Positions 1 to 5,268 of a DNA stretch of 5,278 nucleotides are shown in pieces. This DNA is from CAXSDR01 sp964236445. Its GTDB lineage: Bacteria > Actinomycetota > Actinomycetes > Motilibacterales > Motilibacteraceae. The notes below the pieces were generated by a model. That model was not told where the DNA came from, ran no database searches, and saw only the letters and a program-made list of their open reading frames with translations. How positions within the stretch are numbered: the stretch's first letter is position 1; every line of letters starts with the position of its first letter. The stretch covers positions 1-5,278 of the forward strand of contig CAXSDR010000147.1 of NCBI GenBank assembly GCA_964236445.1, read 5' to 3'. The translations under genes and the position numbers were made by a program.

Positions 1-178
1 GCAGACCACGGGTGACGTTGCGCCCCCCACCATCGTCGGTCGTCGTGAGCCACACGTTGACGGCCTCACCGGCTGCATGCGCGCTCGGCGAGCCGACGGA
101 ACCGGCGATGGCCACGCCACTGGCGACTGACACCGCTACCGCGGCGGCGAGTCGCCTTGTCCTTGATGCACTTCTCAT
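1..178 (-). CDS. Secreted glycoside hydrolase, family 30-like (5' end only)
   Basis: Partial gene: the ATG is at 178-176 and the frame runs open for 59 codons off the left edge. Residues 1-35 form a Sec-type signal peptide: a basic start (MRSASRTRR), an Ala/Val-rich hydrophobic stretch at about 10-27, and an AxA-type cleavage site (AHA) before residue 36. The predicted mature protein opens with AGEAVNVWLTTTDDGGGR followed by NVTRGL. A VWLTT strand near the mature N-terminus is typical of bacterial GH30 enzymes (endo-beta-1,6-glucanase and glucosylceramidase-like O-glycosyl hydrolases), where it belongs to the side beta-domain. A Shine-Dalgarno GAAGGA (minus strand, 190-185) lies 6 nt before the ATG and supports this start. 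The arginine pair lacks the rest of a Tat motif. The catalytic glutamates would lie outside the window, so export is well supported, but the family call rests on a short N-terminal resemblance. Confidence 0.6.
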   Translation of the reverse strand, partial: MRSASRTRRLAAAVAVSVASGVAIAGSVGSPSAHAAGEAVNVWLTTTDDGGGRNVTRGL

Positions 179-203
179 GAACGTTCCTTCGGATGGAGAG
201 ACC

Positions 204-243
204 GGGCAGGATGGGGCAGGATGACGCAGAATGGAACAGATGT
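204..243. repeat. Degenerate 10-bp tandem repeat, four units
   Basis: Plus-strand units are GGGCAGGATG (204-213), an identical GGGCAGGATG (214-223), ACGCAGAATG (224-233) and GAACAGATGT (234-243). The first two are exact and the later two diverge while keeping the CAGA/CAGG core in register. The array sits 26-65 nt upstream of the GH30-like start codon, in its leader or promoter. The period is close to one helical turn, so each unit shows the same DNA face. This would suit cooperative protein binding, but simple slippage could also produce it. Confidence 0.6.
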
Positions 244-258
244 AACGGCGTTGTAACG
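241..258. promoter_or_regulatory. Paired TGTAACG direct repeat, 11-bp period (possible operator)
   Basis: Two exact heptamers TGTAACG lie at 241-247 and 252-258; read on the strand of the GH30-like gene they are CGTTACA-ACGC-CGTTACA. Direct repeats with an 11-bp period are a common layout for response regulators of the OmpR/PhoB class, including the Streptomyces PHO box. The heptamer itself is not a good match to the usual GTTCACC-type PHO unit, so the cognate protein is unknown. The pair lies 63-80 nt upstream of the GH30-like ATG, in the right zone for transcription control. Confidence 0.35.
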
Positions 259-267
259 TTGGGGGGA

Positions 268-297
268 ACGAAACCAGGGTTGGCGGCTTGCTGTCAA
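268..297 (-). promoter_or_regulatory. Weak candidate promoter for the GH30-like gene
   Basis: On the minus strand a perfect -35 hexamer TTGACA (297-292) is followed after 18 nt by TTTCGT (273-268), a poor -10 match. If used, transcription would start near 261, just before the paired TGTAACG repeats, leaving a leader of about 80 nt. The good -35 may be chance because the -10 is weak, so this is a low-confidence call. Confidence 0.2.
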
Positions 298-419
298 GGT
301 TCTCGGCCGCCACCTGGGTGAGCGTCGCCCTAGCGCCTGCACCCTGCCTACAGTGCGTAGTTGTTCCGACACTCCAGTTGCCTGGCCTCAGCCGCGGCGC
401 AGCATGTAACAGTCCGGAG

Positions 420-1025
420 TCAGCTGCTGGGAGACGTTCCCCGCCCGTAGTCCCCCCAGCCCGTGCGCAGCAAGCCCAGGCTCGTGCGCAGTGCCTGCGT
501 GGGGTCGGGCTGTTCACCGGCGAGGTCGAGCGCCTCGAGGCTGAACCTCGCCAGGGCCAGGGCGGCGACGTCGTCGTCGGGCGCTGCGATGCTGGCGGCG
601 ATGGCGCGAGCCAGAGCCGCCTCATGCCTGGTCCACATGCGCCGGGAGTAGTCGCGAAGTGCGGGCGTCGTGCGTACGAGGTGCAAGAAGTCCTTGAGCG
701 CCGGATCCAACGTCAGCGAGCGTGCCCCTGCGAAGTAGCTCTCCAGGGCGTCGAGAACGGACTGATCGGCCCGCCGGCCCGTGACGGCTGCAACGAGAGC
801 GGCCTCTCGGTCCTGGTCCTGGTCGAAGACCAGCGCCTCCTTGCCGGAGAAGTGCTGGAACAACGTGGTGACAGCAACGTCCGCCGCCTCGGCCACGTCC
901 TTGACGCTCACCCGGTCGTAGCCGCGTTCGAGAAACAGCCGTATCGCCGCGTCGGCGATGAGCGCTCGGGTTGCCGCCTTCTTGCGCTCACGGCGACCCA
1001 TCTGGGGCTGGTCGGTCACTGTCAC
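420..1025 (-). CDS. TetR/AcrR family transcriptional regulator
   Basis: A 201-residue protein, the usual length for TetR repressors, which bind DNA as dimers and release it when a small ligand occupies the C-terminal domain. Residues 10-65 carry the N-terminal three-helix DNA-binding domain: helix 1 in RRERKKAATRALIADAAIRLF, the conserved FLERGYDRVSVKDVA turn, and the helix-turn-helix at about 39-58 ending in VAVTTLFQHFSGKEAL, close to the family signature. The C-terminal ligand domain (about 85-190) is all-helical and divergent; its overall look recalls MftR-like actinobacterial regulators, but the ligand cannot be read. The start is GTG at 1025; a second GTG two codons later or the ATG at codon 9 are possible. 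Upstream GGTGGG is only a modest Shine-Dalgarno. The gene is divergent from the amidohydrolase gene across a 188-bp region with a clear inverted repeat, so control of that gene and of itself is the simplest role. Confidence 0.93.
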   Translation of the reverse strand: MTVTDQPQMGRRERKKAATRALIADAAIRLFLERGYDRVSVKDVAEAADVAVTTLFQHFSGKEALVFDQDQDREAALVAAVTGRRADQSVLDALESYFAGARSLTLDPALKDFLHLVRTTPALRDYSRRMWTRHEAALARAIAASIAAPDDDVAALALARFSLEALDLAGEQPDPTQALRTSLGLLRTGWGDYGRGTSPSS

Positions 1026-1059
1026 GGACCCACCGTACCCTTTCTGGACTCGGCCCAGG

Positions 1060-1087
1060 ACCGTAGTCGTTGCATGTGTTGTGTCGG
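1060..1087 (-). promoter_or_regulatory. Candidate promoter for the TetR gene
   Basis: On the minus strand, CCGACA (1087-1082) matches the -35 consensus at four of six positions, and TACGGT (1065-1060), which fits the TAnnnT form of -10 elements, follows after 16 nt. Transcription would begin near 1053, about 28 nt before the GTG start. The 1096-1116 inverted repeat lies directly upstream of this -35. A second TACGGT just before the start codon is too close to serve as a -10 for this start. Confidence 0.25.
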
Positions 1088-1095
1088 TGTGCTTT

Positions 1096-1116
1096 CGTAG
1101 GCACGGCCGGCCTACG
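1096..1116. promoter_or_regulatory. 21-bp inverted repeat, likely TetR operator
   Basis: Perfect 7-bp arms CGTAGGC (1096-1102) and GCCTACG (1110-1116) flank a 7-bp spacer ACGGCCG. It lies in the divergent region, 70 bp from the TetR start and 97 bp from the amidohydrolase start. TetR-family dimers commonly bind palindromes of about 15-25 bp located between the regulator and a divergent target, and both length and position fit. The arms could also form an RNA hairpin, but nothing T-rich follows, so a DNA operator is preferred. Binding by this regulator is inference. Confidence 0.5.
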
Positions 1117-1200
1117 CGACCTCGGCCCAGCTCGACCGGTGGTGCCGAAGAGCCCCGTCGAGCGAGAGCACGTGCGCCGCCCGAGACATCCCAGCCACAC

Positions 1201-1206
1201 GAGGAG
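1201..1206 (+). promoter_or_regulatory. Shine-Dalgarno that fixes the amidohydrolase start
   Basis: GAGGAG lies 7 nt before the ATG at 1214. The same frame is open upstream to a TTG at 1070, but those 48 extra codons have no family resemblance and would overlap the operator-like repeat, so the ATG at 1214 is preferred. Confidence 0.8.
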
Positions 1207-1213
1207 ACATCAC

Positions 1214-2437
1214 ATGCGCACCGCCATCACCAACGCCCGCATCTTCGACGGTGAGACCGTTCTGGCCGCCACCACCCTTGTCCTGGACGGACCGACCATC
1301 CTGCGCCTCGGCGGAGCCGTACCACCGGACGCCCAGGTCATCGACGCCACCGGCGGAACCGTGCTGCCCGGCCTCATCGACTCGCACGTCCACACCTCCG
1401 TCGCGGCGCTGCGCGACGCGCTGCGGTTCGGGGTCACCACCGAGCTGGAGATGATGGGGCATTGGACGCGCGAGGGTCGTCGCGAGCTTGCCGACGACGA
1501 CACGATCGCTGACGTGCGCTCGGCGGGCATGGGCATCTCGGCACCCGACGGCCACCCCGCCGAGCTCCTGGGCGGCGCGCCGCCCGTTGACGACGAGACG
1601 CCCCACGCCGCCCACCACGAGTTCGTCATGCCGCCCGCGACAACGCCGCAGGAGGCGGCCGCGTCCGTCGAGCAGCTGGCCGCCAGTGGCTCCGACTACA
1701 TCAAGGTCATGATCGAGGAAGGCAGCGTCCTGGCCAGTCCTGGTCTGCCGATGATGAGCAACGAGACGCTGCTTGCGGCTGTGCACGCCGCGCACCGGCA
1801 CGGTATGACGGTGATCGCGCACGCCCTGACCGTGCGCGCCACCGAGCAGGCTCTCGCTGCCGGCGTCGACGGCCTTGCCCACCTGTTCCTGGACCGCCCA
1901 CACGACCCGGGCATCGTCGCAGCGATCGCTGCGTCCGGCGTCTTCGTCACGCCGTGCATCGCCTTGAACGCCTCGATCGTGGGCCACACCGGTGAAGCGC
2001 TCGCGGCCGACCCGAGAGTGGCCGGCAAGCTCGGCCCGAAGTGGCTCGCAACCCTGCGCAGCAGCTTCAACACCTACCCGCAGGGCAACCTGGACGACGT
2101 GCTGGCCACGGTCAACGCGCTGCACCGCGCCGGTGTCGATCTGCTGGCGGGCACGGACGCATCGGTCCCGGTGCCCGCGCTCGGCGGTCTTGCTCACGGT
2201 GCCAGCGTTCATCACGAGCTGCAGCTGCTCGTGGCGGCCGGGCTCTCCCCGGTGGAGGCGCTGCGCGCCGCGACGGCCACTCCCGCCCGCAGGTTCGGTC
2301 TCACCGACCGCGGGCGCATCCACGCGGGAGGCCGCGCCGACCTGCTCCTCGTCGGCGGCGACCCGACATCCGACATCTCGACGACCCTGTCCATCCGCGA
2401 CGTCTGGCGCCGCGGAACCCGCTTGGACGCTGCCTGA
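1214..2437 (+). CDS. Metal-dependent amidohydrolase (imidazolonepropionase/prolidase-like)
   Basis: A 407-residue cytosolic enzyme of the amidohydrolase superfamily, with no signal peptide. An N-terminal beta-sandwich segment (1-50, ITNARIFDGE) leads to the metal site: GLIDSHVHT gives HxH at His58 and His60, Lys164 in DYIKVM is the candidate metal-bridging lysine, His203 in VIAHA and His223 in LAHLF are further ligands, and Asp315 in LAGTDA is the catalytic aspartate. The C-terminal part returns to the sandwich (GRIHAGGRADLLLVGGDP, 367-384). This arrangement is that of the imidazolonepropionase-like/Xaa-Pro dipeptidase-like group, which hydrolyses cyclic amides, N-acyl or dipeptide-like substrates and related compounds. 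The exact substrate cannot be told, and no histidine-degradation neighbours are present, so it is probably not HutI. The divergent TetR gene suggests inducible use, and a DUF72 gene follows 55 bp downstream. Confidence 0.9.
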   Translation: MRTAITNARIFDGETVLAATTLVLDGPTILRLGGAVPPDAQVIDATGGTVLPGLIDSHVHTSVAALRDALRFGVTTELEMMGHWTREGRRELADDDTIADVRSAGMGISAPDGHPAELLGGAPPVDDETPHAAHHEFVMPPATTPQEAAASVEQLAASGSDYIKVMIEEGSVLASPGLPMMSNETLLAAVHAAHRHGMTVIAHALTVRATEQALAAGVDGLAHLFLDRPHDPGIVAAIAASGVFVTPCIALNASIVGHTGEALAADPRVAGKLGPKWLATLRSSFNTYPQGNLDDVLATVNALHRAGVDLLAGTDASVPVPALGGLAHGASVHHELQLLVAAGLSPVEALRAATATPARRFGLTDRGRIHAGGRADLLLVGGDPTSDISTTLSIRDVWRRGTRLDAA

Positions 2438-2442
2438 GCCTG

Positions 2443-2479
2443 CCTGGGCGGCGTCGCTTTTCACGCGACGCAGCCCGGG
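2443..2479 (+). terminator. Strong hairpin between the amidohydrolase and DUF72 genes
   Basis: Perfect 7-bp inner arms GCGTCGC (2451-2457) and GCGACGC (2465-2471) enclose the loop TTTTCAC. After one G/A mismatch, seven further pairs (2443-2449 with 2473-2479, one a T-G wobble) extend the stem. It starts 6 nt after the amidohydrolase stop and ends 1 nt before the DUF72 Shine-Dalgarno (TAGGAG, 2481-2486). No T-tract follows, as is frequent in high-GC organisms. It may terminate, partly terminate, stabilise the upstream message, or influence DUF72 translation. Confidence 0.55.
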
Positions 2480-2492
2480 GTAGGAGCGGCGC

Positions 2493-3209
2493 GTGAGTGA
2501 CGGCGCCGTCCGCGTGGGACTGTGCGGCTGGACCATCGCGATGTCGTCGTACGTGCAGCGCTTTGCGCTGGTCGAGGTGCAGCACACGTTCTACGAGCCG
2601 CCCAGTGACGTGCTTCTGCGACGCTGGCGCGCCACGGTGCCCGCGGACTTCGAGTTCACCATCAAGGCGTGGCAGCTCGTGACCCACGAGTCGGGCAGCC
2701 CGACCTACCGCCGGCTGAAGCACCCGCTGCCCGACGAGGACCGCGGCCTGGTGGGTGGGTTCCGGTCGACGCCGCCCGTGCTCCGGGCGTGGGGCCGGAC
2801 GCTCGAGTGTGCGCGCGTCCTGCGCGCGACGGCCGTGCTGCTGCAGTGCCCGAGGAGCTTCCGGCCGACCACCGACAACGTCGACCGCATGCGCACCTTC
2901 CTGCAGGACGTCGAGCGTCCCGGCACGCGGCTGCTATGGGAACCACGTGGCGACTGGCCGACGCCGCTGCTCGCCGAGCTCTGCCATGACCTCGACCTCG
3001 TGCACGTCGTCGACCCGATGCAGACCGAGACCGTGACGCCGGAACGGACCTACTACCGCCTGCACGGCACCAGCGGGATGCGCCACGTCCACACCGATGA
3101 CGAGCTCCGGAGGCTGCGTGATCTCGTCGCGACGCGGCCATCGGCGTACGTGCTGTTCAACAACGTGGCGCGGGTGGTTGACGCGCAACGGTTTCTCGCA
3201 ATGTTCTGA
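2493..3209 (+). CDS. DUF72 (YecE-like) family protein
   Basis: A 238-residue cytosolic protein, slightly short for the DUF72 family (usually about 240-290), which folds as a TIM barrel and has no established biochemical function. Recognisable family segments in order: VGLCGWT (8-14), VEVQHTFYEPPS (27-38), FEFTIKAWQLVTH (53-65), the proline-rich stretch PLPDEDRG (78-85), LLQCPRSFR (116-124), LLWEPRGDW (147-155), VVDPMQ (172-177), YYRLHGTSG (187-195) and AYVLFNN (218-224). The YxRLHG and FNN motifs near the C-terminus are the best hallmarks. The start is GTG with TAGGAG 6 nt upstream. It lies 55 bp after the amidohydrolase on the same strand and may be co-transcribed despite the intervening hairpin. 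Its stop codon faces that of the small exported protein with 3 bp between them. Family assignment is firm; function is not known. Confidence 0.9.
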   Translation: MSDGAVRVGLCGWTIAMSSYVQRFALVEVQHTFYEPPSDVLLRRWRATVPADFEFTIKAWQLVTHESGSPTYRRLKHPLPDEDRGLVGGFRSTPPVLRAWGRTLECARVLRATAVLLQCPRSFRPTTDNVDRMRTFLQDVERPGTRLLWEPRGDWPTPLLAELCHDLDLVHVVDPMQTETVTPERTYYRLHGTSGMRHVHTDDELRRLRDLVATRPSAYVLFNNVARVVDAQRFLAMF

Positions 3210-3212
3210 GGC

Positions 3213-3716
3213 TCATTCGTTGACGAGCACCGGGACGCCGACAGACGCCGACGCCACCCGGCTCGCGACTCCGTCCGGTGCTGCCACGGCGAAGTGCACG
3301 ACCTCGTCGGGACGCGCGCCCTCCCCGTGCTTGTCATAGGTCGACGTCGCGAGCAGCGTGCCTCGTGCGTCGTAGAAACCCGCGAGCACCTGCAGGTCGA
3401 TGAGCTCACTCACGTCGCTCGTCACCGTGAGGACGCCGGTGACACGACCGTCGCGCAGGTCGAGGTGCGACACCGAGAACCTGTCGTCGAAGGGGCCCGC
3501 CACCTCGACAACCGAGCCGGGGCGAGGCTTGGCCGAACGAGTGCCCGGCAGCACCGGGTCACCGGTCGGCACGACGCGGCCCGAGAGCGCCGACACCGCG
3601 GCCGTACGCGCCTCCGCCGGCGCACCGCTCTGCATCGACGCGACGCCAAGGGATGCCGCCGCACCGATGCCAGCAGCGACGAGGCAGCCGAGCCCGAGCT
3701 TCACAGGGGTCTTCAT
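3213..3716 (-). CDS. Small exported or anchored protein, unrecognised, FxLYD-like
   Basis: A 167-residue protein. Residues 1-28 hold a short basic start (MKTPVK) and a hydrophobic stretch (LGLGCLVAAGIGAAASLGVA), giving a signal peptide or membrane anchor; an AEA motif at 34-36 could be a cleavage site. Cys11 lies too near the start and lacks a proper lipobox, so a lipoprotein is unlikely. Residues 37-70 are Pro/Arg/Ser-rich and probably flexible. Residues 75-160 look like a beta-sandwich: FSVSHLDLRDGRVTGVLTVTS, then LIDLQVLAGFYDARGTLLATSTY, a pattern resembling FxLYD-type extracellular domains. No catalytic motif is visible. The ATG lies 5 nt after the alkaline phosphatase stop and has no clear Shine-Dalgarno, so translation is probably coupled to the phosphatase. 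Being co-expressed and exported, it may assist, anchor or regulate the phosphatase, but this is inference. The same frame is open upstream through the phosphatase gene; that extension is a shadow. Confidence 0.75.
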   Translation of the reverse strand: MKTPVKLGLGCLVAAGIGAAASLGVASMQSGAPAEARTAAVSALSGRVVPTGDPVLPGTRSAKPRPGSVVEVAGPFDDRFSVSHLDLRDGRVTGVLTVTSDVSELIDLQVLAGFYDARGTLLATSTYDKHGEGARPDEVVHFAVAAPDGVASRVASASVGVPVLVNE

Positions 3717-3721
3717 GCGGA

Positions 3722-5221
3722 TCAGCTGAAGACGCCGAGAGTGCGACCGACGACGTCGAACAGGAACGTGTTGTCCACGCGACCTTCGAGACGCTGGGAG
3801 CCACGGCCCATGCTGAAGACCGGCACATCGGCACCGGTGTGGTTGCCCGAGAGGTAGGTCAGCCAGAGGGTCGCCTCCGGACTTCCGTCGACGACACCTG
3901 CGGGATCGCTGGGGATGCGGAACGTGGCGGGTGCGAAGTTCTTCGGATCCGTCGAACCACTGCCGTTGACGGGGCCCGTCGAACGAACGGGATCCTTGCT
4001 GGTGTTCTCCGGGCGCAGCGGGACGCCGTTGTTGGCGGTGTTGCCGGCGTCGACGTTCGTCGGGGGGACGGCCGCCTCGGCGTTGGTGAACGTGCCCTTC
4101 TCGATGATGTTGAAGCCGGCGCACTCGTGGTCAGCCGTCACGATGACCAGGGTGTGGCCGTCCTTCTTCGCGAAGTCGGTCGCCACCTTGACGGCGTCGT
4201 CGAAGGCCTTCGTCTCCTCCAGCGTCTGGGCCGCATCGTTGGCGTGCGAGCGCTTGTCGATGAGCGCACCCTCCACCTGGAGGTAGAAACCCTTGCCGTG
4301 CGTGGTGCCCTTGCGGAGCAGCTCGATCGACTTCGCGGTCATCTCGGCGACGCTGGGCTCCTTCGCCTGGGCCGACGTGGGGTTCTCGCGCTTGAACTGC
4401 TCGATCGTGAGGTTGCCCTTGTTGAACAGACCGAATACCTTGCCGGACGACACGCCAAGGAGATCGGCGCGCGTGGCAACCGTCTGTGTGACAGGCGAAC
4501 TCAGGATCTGATATCCCTGTGCGGCCAGGGCCGCCTCGTCCGCTGCGTCGAAGCGGCTGAGGCCGCCACCGAGGATGACGTCGGCTGTGCCGTTGCGGGC
4601 GATCTGCTCGGCGATGGGTGTGACGCGTATGTCGTCGAGGGGCAGCGGGGATCCGGTCACGGCGACGTTCTGGCAGGACGACGCACTGTAGACCGGCCCC
4701 TGGCAGCCGCGGGCGAGCGCGTGGCTGAACTGGCCGGCGGGCGTCGCGTCGGTGATCTCAGCGGTCGAGACGTTGCCGGTGCGGTAGCCCTCCTTGTGAG
4801 CCAGCTCCATCAGCGTCGTGACGACGTTGCCCTTGGCGTCGATGCCGAGCGCGCCGTTGTAGCTCTTGACCCCGGAGGACCAGGCGGTCGCTGATGCGGC
4901 GGAGTCGGTGACGAGATTGGGGACGAAGTCGGACGCACCCGGCTGGCCGGAGCTGGGCTCGACGGCGTAGGTGCTCACGAATCCCTTCGCCGGCAACGCT
5001 TCCATGGCGAGCTGTCCGTTGGGGCCGCGGTAGCGCTCGCGCGTCGCAGCGACCTGGGTGATCCCCATGCCGTCGCCAAGCAGGTAGATGACGTTGGTCG
5101 GCTGCGTCTTGTGGATGCCGTCACTGGCGACGGCAGGTGTGACGCCGGTGGCAACGGCACCGGCGAGGCCGGAGGCGACAACGGCGAGCAGCGCCACCGT
5201 GCGCGATGAACTGCGCTTCAC
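3722..5221 (-). CDS. phoA: Secreted alkaline phosphatase, PhoA type
   Basis: A 499-residue extracytoplasmic enzyme that hydrolyses phosphate monoesters to release inorganic phosphate. A Sec signal peptide covers residues 1-33 (MKRSSSRTVALLAVVASGLA, cleavage near AVA-S). Active-site residues align with E. coli PhoA: Asp50 in YLLGDGMG, nucleophile Ser107 in VTDSAASATA, Asp158 and Thr160 in EITDATPAG, Arg171 in ARGC, Glu317/Asp322/Lys323/His326 in QVEGALIDKRSH, Asp364-His365 in VTADHE, and His461 in GNHTGAD. Cys173 and Cys183 match the spacing of the conserved E. coli disulfide (168-178). Asp158 and Lys323 are of the E. coli type at the positions equivalent to 153 and 328. The stretch between His365 and His461 is about 54 residues longer than in E. 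coli. The start is GTG, with AAGGAG 5 nt upstream. A small exported protein follows 5 bp downstream as an operon. Phosphate control is usual for the family, but the promoter lies outside the window. Confidence 0.95.
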   Translation of the reverse strand: MKRSSSRTVALLAVVASGLAGAVATGVTPAVASDGIHKTQPTNVIYLLGDGMGITQVAATRERYRGPNGQLAMEALPAKGFVSTYAVEPSSGQPGASDFVPNLVTDSAASATAWSSGVKSYNGALGIDAKGNVVTTLMELAHKEGYRTGNVSTAEITDATPAGQFSHALARGCQGPVYSASSCQNVAVTGSPLPLDDIRVTPIAEQIARNGTADVILGGGLSRFDAADEAALAAQGYQILSSPVTQTVATRADLLGVSSGKVFGLFNKGNLTIEQFKRENPTSAQAKEPSVAEMTAKSIELLRKGTTHGKGFYLQVEGALIDKRSHANDAAQTLEETKAFDDAVKVATDFAKKDGHTLVIVTADHECAGFNIIEKGTFTNAEAAVPPTNVDAGNTANNGVPLRPENTSKDPVRSTGPVNGSGSTDPKNFAPATFRIPSDPAGVVDGSPEATLWLTYLSGNHTGADVPVFSMGRGSQRLEGRVDNTFLFDVVGRTLGVFS

Positions 5222-5226
5222 TTGGT

Positions 5227-5232
5227 CTCCTT
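5227..5232 (-). promoter_or_regulatory. Shine-Dalgarno that fixes the phosphatase GTG start
   Basis: AAGGAG on the minus strand lies 5 nt before the GTG at 5221. The residues that follow this GTG make a normal signal peptide, and no other start codon nearby has both features. Confidence 0.8.
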
Positions 5233-5240
5233 GCGTGGTG

Positions 5241-5268
5241 GGCGGGGCACCGGGTGCGGTGCCCCGCC
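5241..5268. terminator. Perfect GC-rich hairpin upstream of the phosphatase gene
   Basis: Arms GGCGGGGCACC (5241-5251) and GGTGCCCCGCC (5258-5268) pair perfectly over 11 bp around a 6-nt loop. The hairpin ends 8 nt before the phosphatase Shine-Dalgarno. Neither strand shows a T-tract. It may be the terminator of a gene beyond the right edge, or a structured 5' leader of the phosphatase message. The window ends 10 bp later, so the two cannot be told apart here. Confidence 0.6.

Larger units (their letters stand above)
179..419. other. Intergenic region upstream of the GH30-like gene
   Basis: This 241-bp gap lies between the tetR stop and the ATG of the GH30-like gene, both on the minus strand. 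No convincing coding frame is seen. It holds four tandem 10-bp units (204-243), two TGTAACG copies 11 bp apart (241-247 and 252-258), another TGTAAC at 405-410, and a perfect minus-strand TTGACA (297-292). I found no strong terminator hairpin after tetR, so read-through from tetR cannot be excluded. The section from about 300 to 400 shows no further structure that I trust. Confidence 0.6.

Noticed and set aside
348..360. CTAC/GTAG inverted repeat after tetR as a terminator
   Set aside because: Only 4-bp arms; too weak for a terminator call.
288..1100. Plus-strand open frame of 270 codons opposite the TetR gene
   Set aside because: The minus strand encodes a clear TetR domain; the plus-strand translation shows no recognisable motif.
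1168..1175. 8-bp palindrome GCACGTGC in the divergent region
   Set aside because: Too short to separate from chance in GC-rich DNA, and the 21-bp repeat nearby is a better operator candidate.
1070..1213. 48-codon N-terminal extension of the amidohydrolase from TTG at 1070
   Set aside because: The extension lacks homology-like features, crosses the operator candidate, and the ATG at 1214 has a strong Shine-Dalgarno and begins directly at the family's N-terminal strand.
1112..2587. Long minus-strand open frame of 491 codons opposite the amidohydrolase
   Set aside because: It is antisense to a gene with complete catalytic motifs, its product has no family features, and long antisense frames are expected in GC-rich coding DNA.
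3717..4124. Upstream extension of the small exported protein through the phosphatase 3' end
   Set aside because: It would overlap about 400 bp of phosphatase coding sequence in another frame and would bury the signal or anchor segment internally.
3653..4894. Long plus-strand open frame of 413 codons opposite the phosphatase
   Set aside because: Antisense to a fully supported phosphatase; the Arg/Gly/Val-rich translation is typical of a shadow frame.
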